A stretch of 64,000 bases of DNA from Stenotrophomonas sp. SAM-B (lineage in GTDB: Bacteria; Pseudomonadota; Gammaproteobacteria; Xanthomonadales; Xanthomonadaceae): the NCBI RefSeq assembly GCF_013387485.1, contig NZ_JABBXB010000006.1, positions 62,001 to 126,000 on the forward strand. Direction: 5' to 3'. Position 1 is the first letter of the stretch. Each line of letters starts with the position of its first letter. Made by a program: the position numbers and the translations under genes. Below are positions 1 through 7,975 of the stretch, one piece after another. Under the pieces are notes generated by a model. That model was not told the DNA's origin. It ran no database searches and was given only the letters and a program-made list of their open reading frames with translations.

Positions 1-521
1 TAGAGGTTTTCGACGGCGGTGTTGGAGGTGGTCACCAGGGTCACGCCCTCGGCGAACATGCGCTCGAGCAGGCGCGCCAGCAGCATCGCATCGCCGATGT
101 CGGTGACGAAGAACTCGTCCAGCACCAGCACGCGCAGCTTGCTGCGCCACTCCTGGGCGATCTTCGCGAGCGGATCGCTCTGCCCCTGGTGCTCGCGCAG
201 GCGCTCGTGGATGCCGCGCATGAAGCGATGGAAATGGGTCCGGTACTTCTGCTCGATCGGCAGGCCGTCATAGAACAGATCGACCAGGAAGGTCTTGCCG
301 CGCCCCACCCCGCCCCAGAAATACAGGCCCTTGACCGGCTCGGGCTTCTTCCAGAATGCGGAGAGTCGATCCAGCCAGCCGTCCTGCGCGCTGTCGACCA
401 GCGCGAGATGGATGCGATCCAGCTCGGCCAGGGCGGCGTGCTGGGCCGGGTCGTTCTGCCATTCGCCCCGGGCCACGCCATCGGCGTAGCGCTGCGACGG
501 GGTCATCACCGTGTCGCTCAT
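1..521 (-). CDS. zapE: Cell division protein ZapE / AFG1-family ATPase, 3' end cut by window edge
   Basis: AFG1/ZapE-type P-loop ATPase; in E. coli ZapE acts at the Z-ring, and mitochondrial AFG1 works in protein quality control. The 173 visible residues start MSDTVMTPSQRYADGVARGE. They carry a Walker A motif (GGVGRGKT, about residues 70-77) and a Walker B-like LVLDEFF about 60 residues later, followed by TDIGDA, all typical of the family. The rest, about half of a normal 360-residue protein, lies left of the window. The ATG at 521-519 overlaps the TGA of the upstream hydrolase by four bases (ATGA), so the two are translationally coupled. The family call is firm; the cell-division role is transferred by family. 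Confidence 0.93.
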   Translation of the reverse strand, partial: MSDTVMTPSQRYADGVARGEWQNDPAQHAALAELDRIHLALVDSAQDGWLDRLSAFWKKPEPVKGLYFWGGVGRGKTFLVDLFYDGLPIEQKYRTHFHRFMRGIHERLREHQGQSDPLAKIAQEWRSKLRVLVLDEFFVTDIGDAMLLARLLERMFAEGVTLVTTSNTAVENL

Positions 522-1204
522 GTCGCGTCGGGGGCCGCGTCGGGGGCGGGATTCGGCAGCCACTGCTTGACGCCATGGATGAGCGCGCCGCGCAGGTCGA
601 CGATCTTGCGGTGGAAGAAGTGGCTGGTGTCGGGCATGCGCACCAGTTCGTGCGGTGTATCCAGGCCGTCCAGCCAGTCATAGACCGCCTGCGGATCGAC
701 GATCTCGTCTTCCTCGCCCTGGATCACCAGCCACTGGGCCGGCGGCTGCATGCCGTCGAAGTCCCAGCGCCCGGCGGGCGGCGCGATCGAGATCAGCGTC
801 GTCGGCTGCAGATCGCCGGCGGCGCGCAGGGACACGTAGGCGCCGAAGCTGAAACCCGCCAGCCACAGGGCCTGGCCCGGCCGCTGCGCATGCACCCAGG
901 CGGCGACGGCCTTGAGGTCGTCCTGCTCGCCCACGCCATTGTCGAACGTACCGGCCGAGTCGCCGACGCTGCGGAAGTTGAAGCGCACGGTGGCGATGCC
1001 CAGGTCGCGCAGCGAGCGCGCCGCCATGGTCACCACCTTGTTGTGCATGCTGCCGCCCTCGGTGGACAGGGGGTGGCAGACGATCGCCACCACCGGCTGC
1101 ACCGCGACATCGGCCTCGGGCAGATCAACCACGACATCCAGCGGACCGACCGGTCCGTCCAGCGTCAGCGCACCGCTTTCTTGGGGAAATGGGGGATTGT
1201 GCAT
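518..1204 (-). CDS. Alpha/beta hydrolase, COG2945-like
   Basis: Predicted cytoplasmic serine hydrolase of 228 residues. The nucleophile elbow GFSFGA fits GxSxG, an early oxyanion segment reads CHPLSTEGG, and the C-terminal DTSHFF supplies the likely catalytic His. This is the pattern of the short COG2945 hydrolases, whose substrate is unknown. I chose ATG 1204 (MHNPPFPQ); a GTG at 1237 in the same frame would add 11 residues, but the family normally begins close to the chosen Met. It overlaps zapE by four bases and faces a transporter gene 56 bases away. No function beyond hydrolase can be read from the sequence. Confidence 0.85.
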   Translation of the reverse strand: MHNPPFPQESGALTLDGPVGPLDVVVDLPEADVAVQPVVAIVCHPLSTEGGSMHNKVVTMAARSLRDLGIATVRFNFRSVGDSAGTFDNGVGEQDDLKAVAAWVHAQRPGQALWLAGFSFGAYVSLRAAGDLQPTTLISIAPPAGRWDFDGMQPPAQWLVIQGEEDEIVDPQAVYDWLDGLDTPHELVRMPDTSHFFHRKIVDLRGALIHGVKQWLPNPAPDAAPDAT

Positions 1205-1260
1205 GGCGTCATAATACCGTCCCTCCGCGTGCTTCACCGCCGCCCCCGCCGGATCCGTAC

Positions 1261-2127
1261 ATGCACTATCTGGTTTTCAGCGTTCTCTGCAGCGTGCTGG
1301 TCTCGGTGCTGCTGAAGCTGGCGCCGCGCCAGCGGCTGGACATGCCGCAGGTGGTGACCTGGAATTACCTGGTCGCCAGCGTGCTCAGCGCGGTGCTGCT
1401 GCAGCCCTCGCTGGCCTCGCTGCAGAGCGCGCATGCGCCGTGGGCTGCCCTGCTCTGCCTGGCCGTGGCACTGCCGGCGATCTTCCTGATGATGGCCCGC
1501 GCGGTGACCCGCGCCGGGATCGTGCGCAGCGACGTAGCCCAGCGCTTGTCGCTGCTGCTTTCGCTGCTGGCCGCGTTCCTGGTGTTCGGCGAGACCGCCA
1601 ACGGCTGGAAGCTGGCCGGGCTGGGCCTGGGCCTGCTGGCGATCCTGGGCATCAGCGTGCGCCCGCGCGCCGGGGCGGCCGAACCCACCGGCGGGCGGGC
1701 CTGGCCGTGGCTGCTGGCAGTGTGGGTGGGCTATGCCCTGGTCGACATCCTGCTGAAGAAGGTGGCCTTGTCGGGCACGCCCTCGATGGCCGCGCTGCTG
1801 GTCAGCTTCAGCCTGGCCTTCGTGCTGATGCTGGCGTTGCAGCTATGGCGCCACCTGCGCGGCATCGCCCGCCTGCAGTGGCGCAACGGGGTCGGCGGCG
1901 CCCTGCTCGGCCTGCTCAACTTCGGCAACATCCTGTTCTACGTGCGCGCCCACCAGCACCTGCCGGACAGCCCGGCGGTGGTGTTCGCCGGCATGAACAT
2001 CGGCGTGGTGGTGCTGGGTGCGCTGGTGGGCATCCTCGGCTTCGGCGAGCGCACCAGCGTGTGGAACCGGGTCGGGCTGGCGCTGGCCGTGGTGGCGATC
2101 GGGTTGATCGCGTGGGGCACCTGGTAA
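1261..2127 (+). CDS. DMT-superfamily (EamA-type) membrane transporter
   Basis: An integral inner-membrane protein of 288 residues with about ten hydrophobic segments in two halves, as in EamA/RhaT-type drug/metabolite transporters. The first helix starts at the initiator (MHYLVFSVLCSVLVSVLL). The second half contains a helix reading LLNFGNILFYVRA and ends in a Leu/Val/Ile-rich helix with GLIAWGTW. Substrate cannot be predicted. An in-frame ATG lies upstream at 1189, but the peptide it would add is arginine- and proline-rich and not membrane-like, so 1261 is preferred. A REP-like palindrome follows the stop. Confidence 0.85.
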   Translation: MHYLVFSVLCSVLVSVLLKLAPRQRLDMPQVVTWNYLVASVLSAVLLQPSLASLQSAHAPWAALLCLAVALPAIFLMMARAVTRAGIVRSDVAQRLSLLLSLLAAFLVFGETANGWKLAGLGLGLLAILGISVRPRAGAAEPTGGRAWPWLLAVWVGYALVDILLKKVALSGTPSMAALLVSFSLAFVLMLALQLWRHLRGIARLQWRNGVGGALLGLLNFGNILFYVRAHQHLPDSPAVVFAGMNIGVVVLGALVGILGFGERTSVWNRVGLALAVVAIGLIAWGTW

Positions 2128-2139
2128 GCGATTGATGCG

Positions 2140-2164
2140 GTGCCGGCCAGCGGCCGGCACTACC
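2140..2164 (-). repeat. REP/SMAG-like palindrome
   Basis: A 9-bp perfect stem (GTGCCGGCC / GGCCGGCAC, 3-base loop) with the GTAG tag on the minus strand. It sits between the convergent DMT transporter and nuclease genes. It belongs to the same family as the copies at 23.6, 27.7, 35.5 and 42.3 kb. Confidence 0.7.
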
Positions 2165-2210
2165 CGGGCAACGCGACGGTGACCGGGCGTGCCGGCACAC
2201 CCGTGCGGTA

Positions 2211-3656
2211 TCAGCGATCAAACCCCAGCAGCAGCGGATCATGGTCCGAGCTGCGCCATGGGCCGGCTTCGTTGCGGTCGCGGTAGCCGACATCGTCGGC
2301 CTCATCGGCATTGATGTGCCACTCCGCTGCCGCGCGCAGGCGCTGCGCCATGCCCGGGCTCAACAGCGCGTGGTCCAACCGGCCGGCCATGCCGTTGTAG
2401 ACATAGCTGTAAGGCCGTTCGACCTTCGCCACCGCGAACGCATCCCGCCAGCCGGCGGCGTGCAGGGTGCGGATCGGGTCTTCCATCGCGTACGCGTTGA
2501 AGTCGCCCAGCAGCACCGCATCACGGGTGCCGGCACCGGTCGGGTCGGTCGACAGCCACTGGTCCAGGAGCGTGGCCGAGGCAACGCGGGTGGCATTCCA
2601 GCAGGCCTGGCCGTCCTTCTGGTCGGCGTCCGCGCCGGTCGCTTCCGAGCACCCCTTGGACTTGAAGTGATTGGCCACGACCACGAACGGCGCGCCCTTG
2701 CCAGCGCGGAAGGCCTGCGCCAGCGGCACGCGGCTGCGTTCGCCGAAGGGCTCCTGCTCCAGCACGGCGGGGGCACCGACCGGGGTCACCCGCGAGGCGC
2801 GATAGATGATGCCGACCCGGATCGGGTTGTCACCCGGGCCCTGCTTCGCGTCGATGAAACGCCAGTCGGCACCCTTGCCCCGGTCCGCATTGAGCGCATC
2901 GACCAGCTGTGCGATCGCCGACTGCGGGCCGTAGCCATCGTTCTCCAGTTCCATCAGCGCGGCGACATCGGCACCGAGTGCGTTGATGGTCGCCACCAGT
3001 TTGGCCTTCTGCGCCTGGTGCTCGGCCAGGGTGCGGGCGCCGCGCAGGGTCGGGTAACCGCCGCCCTGGCCATCGCCATTGAAGAAGTTCTCGAGGTTGA
3101 ACGCCGCCACGTGCAGGGCGCCCGCCACCACCGGCACCGCCGGGCGCTCCAGCGTGGGCAGGTTCAACGGACGGGTCACCTGCAGGCGGGTGTTGCCCTT
3201 GGGATCGATGCGGACGATGCCTTCGACATTGCGCAGGACCATGCCGGTGCGCAGGTTCGCGGCCATCGGCAGGTACGCCACCGGGCCGGGATCGCGGGCA
3301 TCGCTGCCATCATCCAGCACCAGCCGGCGATGCAGGTTGTCGGCCACCACCTGCGCATGCCCCGCCGTGCCCGGTGCGGCCACTTCGCTCGGCTGCCAGA
3401 GGCGGCCGCCGAAGGCCACGGTCAGCTCACCGAACCGCGACAGCCCATCGGTGCCGGCCAGGGTCAGCGGCGCGGCGATGCGGACCTGCTGGCCGTCCAG
3501 CGTGCGCCAGTCGGTCGGCGGCGCGGTCAGGGTGACCGTGGCCGACGTGGTCGGCGCCGGACGCACCTGCGGCGAGGTGGCGGGCTGCGGCTGGGCGGCA
3601 TGGACCGCGCCGGACAACGCCAGCGCAAGGGCGAACACGAGGGGGGTACGGCGCAT
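2211..3656 (-). CDS. Secreted endonuclease/exonuclease/phosphatase-family nuclease (ExeM/NucH-like)
   Basis: A 481-residue protein with a Sec signal peptide (MRRTPLVFALALALSGAVHA). A roughly 150-residue beta-rich region of the kind found before nuclease domains in ExeM/NucH proteins comes next, then a DNase I-like EEP domain. Active-site features are visible in order: VAAFNLENFF, ELENDG, the metal-site block NHFKSKG, LGDFNAYAMEDP and the terminal SDHDPLL with catalytic His. Likely an extracellular or periplasmic DNase involved in phosphate or nucleotide scavenging, or in matrix DNA turnover. ATG 3656 has GGAG 11 bases upstream; an in-frame TTG at 3686 would spoil the signal peptide. It has no obvious operon partner. 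Confidence 0.88.
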   Translation of the reverse strand: MRRTPLVFALALALSGAVHAAQPQPATSPQVRPAPTTSATVTLTAPPTDWRTLDGQQVRIAAPLTLAGTDGLSRFGELTVAFGGRLWQPSEVAAPGTAGHAQVVADNLHRRLVLDDGSDARDPGPVAYLPMAANLRTGMVLRNVEGIVRIDPKGNTRLQVTRPLNLPTLERPAVPVVAGALHVAAFNLENFFNGDGQGGGYPTLRGARTLAEHQAQKAKLVATINALGADVAALMELENDGYGPQSAIAQLVDALNADRGKGADWRFIDAKQGPGDNPIRVGIIYRASRVTPVGAPAVLEQEPFGERSRVPLAQAFRAGKGAPFVVVANHFKSKGCSEATGADADQKDGQACWNATRVASATLLDQWLSTDPTGAGTRDAVLLGDFNAYAMEDPIRTLHAAGWRDAFAVAKVERPYSYVYNGMAGRLDHALLSPGMAQRLRAAAEWHINADEADDVGYRDRNEAGPWRSSDHDPLLLGFDR

Positions 3657-3706
3657 CGGAAGCAGGACTCCAGGGAAGTGCGACAAGGCTAACCATATAA
3701 AGTGAA

Positions 3707-3726
3707 ACGCCGCCCTTCGGCGGCGT
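3707..3726 (-). terminator. Rho-independent terminator of the cytochrome c5 gene
   Basis: A perfect 8-bp stem (ACGCCGCC / GGCGGCGT) with a 4-base loop. On the minus strand it is followed by a T-rich run (GTTTCACTTTAT), just downstream of the cytochrome c5 stop. Confidence 0.75.
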
Positions 3727-3750
3727 CGGTGGCCTGATCCGGCAAAGCCG

Positions 3751-4269
3751 TCATTTCAGGTTGGCGAGCATCCAGTCGACCGTGGCATGGATCTGCTCCT
3801 CGGTCAGCGCCGGATTACCGCCCTTGGGCGGCATGATGCCACCGTCCGGGCCGGTGTAGCCCTCCACGGCATGCTTGTAAAGCGTGTCCTTGCCCTGGGC
3901 GATGCGCGCATCCCAATGCCCATGGTCCAGCGTCGGCGCCTTGCCGACGCCATTGGTATGGCAGGCGGTGCAGAGGTTGTCGTAGATCACCTTGCCGTCG
4001 GTGGTGCCGCCATAGGCCACCTGCGAGGCGGCTTTGACCAGCGCGGCAGCGTGAGCGGCGGCCTGCGCGGCGGCACCGGTGCTGCCCGCATAGACCGCCC
4101 CAGCCGGCGCGATCCGCTGTTCGGTGCGCTTGGCCGCCATCGGCGAGACTTCCGGGGGAATGCTGGTATGCAGGTAGGCCGCAAAGATGATGAGGCCGAG
4201 TGTGATGGCCATCAGCAGCGCGATGACCATGGAAAAGCGTTTCAGGAACTCGAGGTCGTAATTCCGCAC
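3751..4269 (-). CDS. Membrane-anchored c5-type cytochrome c
   Basis: A 172-residue monoheme cytochrome. Residues about 13-34 form an uncleaved membrane anchor (FSMVIALLMAITLGLIIFAA), followed by an Ala-rich linker. The c5-like domain has the heme site CTACH and a distal Met in GGIMPPKGG. Cytochrome c5 proteins carry electrons in the periplasm between the bc1 complex and terminal oxidases. The terminator at 3707-3726 and the 114-base gap upstream suggest a single-gene unit. The exact redox partner is unknown. Confidence 0.9.
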   Translation of the reverse strand: MRNYDLEFLKRFSMVIALLMAITLGLIIFAAYLHTSIPPEVSPMAAKRTEQRIAPAGAVYAGSTGAAAQAAAHAAALVKAASQVAYGGTTDGKVIYDNLCTACHTNGVGKAPTLDHGHWDARIAQGKDTLYKHAVEGYTGPDGGIMPPKGGNPALTEEQIHATVDWMLANLK

Positions 4270-4383
4270 TCTCTATACCCCTGGCTGGTAGTCGTTGGAC
4301 CACGGCTTGTCGCCGGAGTATGACCAGCGTCGGCGGCGCTGCGCAAGCGACCTGCCGGTGTCGCAATGCAGCATCCGCGCGGC

Positions 4384-4989
4384 TCAGGCGCCGGCGGCGC
4401 GCAGGCAGAAAACACAGATCGACTCGACCAGCGCATCTTCGTCGCCATGCGCGTCGCGGCTCAGTGCGGTCGGGCCGACCAGCGCCTCGGTGAACGCGCC
4501 CACGATGCAGGCCGCGGCGACATGGGTGTCCTGTTGCGGGAAGGTGCCTGCCTCCACGCCATCGGCGACGATGCGCCGGAACACATCGCCGAACAGACGG
4601 CGGCAGCGGATACGCTCGGCTTCCACTTCGGGATCGACCGGTTCGGCAATGAAGGCGTAAGCCAGCCCGGGGCCGGCCAGCGCGCGCCGCACGAAGGCCG
4701 TGATCGCGCGGCGCAGGCGCTCCGGCGCGGGCAGCGGCTCGGCCGCGATCGCCTCGAAGATGCGCAGCTCATGCTCGACGGCGGCGGTCAGCACCTCGAC
4801 GAACAGCTCGGCCTTGGACGGGAAGTGCCGGTAGATCAGGCCGGTGGAGACCCCGGCCTCGGCGGCCACGGCGGTCACCGGGGCATTGCGGTAGCCGCCG
4901 GCGGCCACCAGCGCACGGGTCGCCAGCAGGATGCGTTCGCGGGCGCCGGCAAGGCGTTCTTCCATCAGGGCGGAGCGTTTATAGGCCAT
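4384..4989 (-). CDS. TetR-family regulator, probably of the adjacent leucine-catabolism operon
   Basis: A 201-residue repressor-type protein. The N-terminal TetR helix-turn-helix spans residues about 17-62 (AAEAGVSTGLIYRHFPSKAEL); the C-terminal half is an all-helical ligand domain. It is transcribed divergently from isovaleryl-CoA dehydrogenase, and the AT-rich palindrome TTCAA-TTT-TTGAA lies between them. This suggests it represses the operon and perhaps itself and is released by an acyl-CoA intermediate, but the inference comes from position only. In Pseudomonas the equivalent regulator LiuR is of the MerR family, so this would be a non-orthologous replacement. Confidence 0.88.
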   Translation of the reverse strand: MAYKRSALMEERLAGARERILLATRALVAAGGYRNAPVTAVAAEAGVSTGLIYRHFPSKAELFVEVLTAAVEHELRIFEAIAAEPLPAPERLRRAITAFVRRALAGPGLAYAFIAEPVDPEVEAERIRCRRLFGDVFRRIVADGVEAGTFPQQDTHVAAACIVGAFTEALVGPTALSRDAHGDEDALVESICVFCLRAAGA

Positions 4990-5003
4990 TTGTTGATTCT
5001 ATG

Positions 5004-5016
5004 TTCAATTTTTGAA
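5004..5016. promoter_or_regulatory. Candidate TetR operator
   Basis: A perfect 5-3-5 palindrome, TTCAA TTT TTGAA, in a locally AT-rich stretch. It begins 15 bases from the TetR start codon and lies 119 bases before the isovaleryl-CoA dehydrogenase start. Symmetry, AT content and divergent placement suggest an operator; binding is inferred. Confidence 0.5.
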
Positions 5017-5135
5017 TTTGTGTTCACTTCTTTGTCGAACCCGGCTACGCTGGGGGTACATCGCCCGCGGGACGGCCCTGTCAGCCCGTCCATCCCTCCC
5101 GGCGCGTCCCATCCCTTGTTGTTGCGGAGTCGCCC

Positions 5136-6299
5136 ATGCACGTCCCGACCATGAACTTCGATCTCGGCGAAGAGATCGACCTGCTGCGCCAGAGCGTGGC
5201 CCATTTTGCCTCCGCTGAAATCGCGCCGCTGGCCGCCCAGGCCGACGAAGAGAATCTGTTCCCCAATGCGCTGTGGCGCAAGCTCGGCGAACAGGGCCTG
5301 CTCGGCCTGACCGTGGAAGAGGAATACGGCGGCAGCGGCATGGGCTACCTCGCGCACGTGGTGGCGATGGAAGAGATTTCGCGGGCCTCCGGCGCTATCG
5401 CGCTGTCCTACGGCGCGCACTCGAACCTGTGCGTGAACCAGCTGCGCAAGAACGGCAACGAAGACCAGAAGCGGCGCTACCTGCCCGGCCTGTGCAGCGG
5501 CGAGCTGGTCGGCGCGCTGGCGATGAGCGAACCGGGCGCCGGCTCGGACGTGGTCTCGATGAAGCTGCGTGCGGACAAGCGCGGTGATCACTACGTGCTC
5601 AACGGCAACAAGATGTGGATCACCAACGGCCCGGATGCCGATGTGCTGGTGGTCTATGCCAAGACCGATCCGGATGGCGGCGCCAAGGGCATCACCGCGT
5701 TCCTGATCGAAAAGGGCATGAAGGGCTTCTCCACGGCGCAGAAGCTGGACAAGCTCGGCATGCGCGGCTCCAACACCTGCGAGCTGGTCTTCCAGGATTG
5801 CGAAGTGCCCGAAGCCAATGTGCTCGGCGTGGTCGGCGGTGGCGTCAAGGTGCTGATGTCCGGTCTGGACTATGAGCGCGTGGTGCTCTCCGGTGGCCCG
5901 CTCGGCCTGATGGCCGCGGCGATGGATGTGGTGATGCCGTACGTGCACGAGCGCAAGCAGTTCGGCGAGGCGATCGGCACCTTCCAGCTGATCCAGGCCA
6001 AACTGGCCGACATGTACGTCGGCCTCAACGCCTGCCGCGCCTATGTGTATGCGGTGGCACGCGCCTGCGACCAGGGCCGCACCACGCGCCAGGATGCAGC
6101 CGGCGCGATCCTGTACTCGGCCGAGAAGGCCACCTGGCTCACCGGCCAGGCGATCCAGATCCTCGGCGGCAACGGCTACATCAACGAGTACCCGACCGGT
6201 CGTTTGTGGCGCGATGCCAAGCTGTATGAAATCGGCGCCGGTACCTCGGAGATCCGCCGCATGCTGATCGGCCGCGAACTGTTCCAGCGCACCAAGTAA
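5136..6299 (+). CDS. liuA: Isovaleryl-CoA dehydrogenase
   Basis: An FAD acyl-CoA dehydrogenase of 387 residues that oxidises isovaleryl-CoA to 3-methylcrotonyl-CoA in leucine breakdown, passing electrons to ETF. The isovaleryl-type catalytic base is present: Glu247 in [14 protein letters not shown]. Short- and medium-chain enzymes carry theirs near the C terminus instead. Other family motifs are [17 protein letters not shown] and [13 protein letters not shown]. The ATG at 5136 has GGAG eight bases upstream. It is the first gene of an operon with both methylcrotonyl-CoA carboxylase subunits, which confirms the substrate. ETF:quinone oxidoreductase, its downstream electron acceptor, is at 43.8 kb. 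Confidence 0.96.
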   Translation: MHVPTMNFDLGEEIDLLRQSVAHFASAEIAPLAAQADEENLFPNALWRKLGEQGLLGLTVEEEYGGSGMGYLAHVVAMEEISRASGAIALSYGAHSNLCVNQLRKNGNEDQKRRYLPGLCSGELVGALAMSEPGAGSDVVSMKLRADKRGDHYVLNGNKMWITNGPDADVLVVYAKTDPDGGAKGITAFLIEKGMKGFSTAQKLDKLGMRGSNTCELVFQDCEVPEANVLGVVGGGVKVLMSGLDYERVVLSGGPLGLMAAAMDVVMPYVHERKQFGEAIGTFQLIQAKLADMYVGLNACRAYVYAVARACDQGRTTRQDAAGAILYSAEKATWLTGQAIQILGGNGYINEYPTGRLWRDAKLYEIGAGTSEIRRMLIGRELFQRTK

Positions 6300-6309
6300 G
6301 GGCCCTGCC

Positions 6310-7920
6310 ATGACCGTACTGAGCACCCAGCTGCAACCGGGCAGCGACACCTTCGAGGCCAACCGCGCCGCACTGCAGGCGGTGGTCGACGACCTGCGCG
6401 CCACCCTCGCGCAGACCGCGCTGGGCGGCAGCGAAGCGGCGCGCGCCAAGCACACCGCACGCGGCAAACTGCTGGTGCGCGACCGCATCGATGCTTTGCT
6501 TGATCCGGGCAGCGCGTTCCTGGAGATCGCCCCGCTGGCCGCGCACGGCATGTACGGCGATCCGATCCCCAGCGCCGGCGTGGTTGCCGGCATCGGCCGG
6601 GTCTCGGGCGTGGAGTGCGTGATCGTAGCCAACGATGCCACGGTCAAGGGTGGCACCTACTACCCGATGACGGTCAAGAAGCACCTGCGCGCGCAGGAAG
6701 TGGCCGAACAGAACCGCCTGCCCTGCATCTACCTGGTGGATTCCGGCGGTGCGTTCCTGCCGCTGCAGGACGAGGTGTTCCCGGACCGCGATCATTTCGG
6801 CCGCATCTTCTACAACCAGGCCAACCTGTCCGCGCAGGGCATCCCGCAGATCGCCTGCGTGATGGGCAGCTGTACCGCCGGTGGCGCCTACGTGCCCGCG
6901 ATGAGCGATGAAACGGTGATCGTGCGCGAGCAGGGCACCATCTTCCTCGGCGGCCCGCCGCTGGTGAAAGCGGCCACCGGTGAAGTGGTCACCGCCGAAG
7001 AACTGGGCGGCGCCGACGTGCACACGCGCATCTCCGGCGTGGCCGACCACATGGCCGACAACGACCTGCAGGCGCTGGCCCGGGTCCGCGCGATCATCGC
7101 CCAGCTCAACTGGCGCAAGCCCGAGCCGGCGCTGGCAGTGCAGGCCCCGGTGGAACCGCGACATCCGGCCCACGAGCTGTACGGCGTGATCCCGGCCGAC
7201 ACGCGCAAGCCCTACGACGTGCGCGAAGTGATCCTGCGCCTGGTCGACGATTCACGCTTCGATGAGTTCAAGCCGCGCTACGGCAACACCCTGGTCACCG
7301 GCTTCGCGCATCTGCACGGCTACCCGGTGGGCATCATCGCCAACAACGGCATCCTGTTCTCCGAGTCCGCGCTGAAGGGCGCGCACTTCATCGAACTGTG
7401 CACGCAGCGCGGCATTCCCCTGGTGTTCCTGCAGAACATCACCGGCTTCATGGTCGGCCGCAAGTACGAGCACGGCGGCATCGCCAAGGACGGGGCCAAG
7501 CTGGTCATGGCCGTGGCCTGCGCCAAGGTGCCCAAGTTCACCGTGGTGATCGGCGGCTCGTTCGGCGCCGGCAACTACGGCATGTGCGGCCGCGCCTACT
7601 CGCCCAACTTCCTGTGGATGTGGCCGAACGCACGCATCGGCGTGATGGGCGGCGAGCAGGCCGCCAGCGTGCTGGCCACGGTCAAGCGCGATGGCATCGA
7701 AGCCAAGGGTGGGCAGTGGTCGGCCGAGGAGGAAGACGGCTTCAAGTCGCCGATCCGCGAGCAGTTCGAATCGCAGGGCCACCCGTACTACGCCAGCGCC
7801 CGCCTCTGGGATGACGGCGTGATCGATCCGGCCGACACCCGTCGTGTGCTGGGCCTGGCGCTGTCGGCCAGCCTCAACGCCCCGGCGAAGAAGACCGACT
7901 TCGGCGTGTTCCGCATGTAA
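6310..7920 (+). CDS. liuB: Methylcrotonyl-CoA carboxylase, carboxyltransferase (beta) subunit
   Basis: A 536-residue carboxyltransferase, the standard length, that transfers CO2 from biotin to 3-methylcrotonyl-CoA. It has the two crotonase-like halves: an N-terminal acyl-CoA site region ([27 protein letters not shown]) and a C-terminal biotin-side half ([30 protein letters not shown]). It starts ten bases after liuA and is followed after 55 bases by the biotin subunit. In Pseudomonas an enoyl-CoA hydratase (liuC) normally separates the two carboxylase genes; here there is none. Confidence 0.96.
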   Translation: MTVLSTQLQPGSDTFEANRAALQAVVDDLRATLAQTALGGSEAARAKHTARGKLLVRDRIDALLDPGSAFLEIAPLAAHGMYGDPIPSAGVVAGIGRVSGVECVIVANDATVKGGTYYPMTVKKHLRAQEVAEQNRLPCIYLVDSGGAFLPLQDEVFPDRDHFGRIFYNQANLSAQGIPQIACVMGSCTAGGAYVPAMSDETVIVREQGTIFLGGPPLVKAATGEVVTAEELGGADVHTRISGVADHMADNDLQALARVRAIIAQLNWRKPEPALAVQAPVEPRHPAHELYGVIPADTRKPYDVREVILRLVDDSRFDEFKPRYGNTLVTGFAHLHGYPVGIIANNGILFSESALKGAHFIELCTQRGIPLVFLQNITGFMVGRKYEHGGIAKDGAKLVMAVACAKVPKFTVVIGGSFGAGNYGMCGRAYSPNFLWMWPNARIGVMGGEQAASVLATVKRDGIEAKGGQWSAEEEDGFKSPIREQFESQGHPYYASARLWDDGVIDPADTRRVLGLALSASLNAPAKKTDFGVFRM

Positions 7921-7975
7921 TGCACGGGCGGTGCCGCCTGGCACCGCCGCCCTTGGCCCGCGCAACGAGACCACC

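Noticed and set aside
2241..3692. 483-codon open frame antisense to the secreted nuclease
   Set aside because: The nuclease has a signal peptide and active-site motifs; the antisense product has neither.
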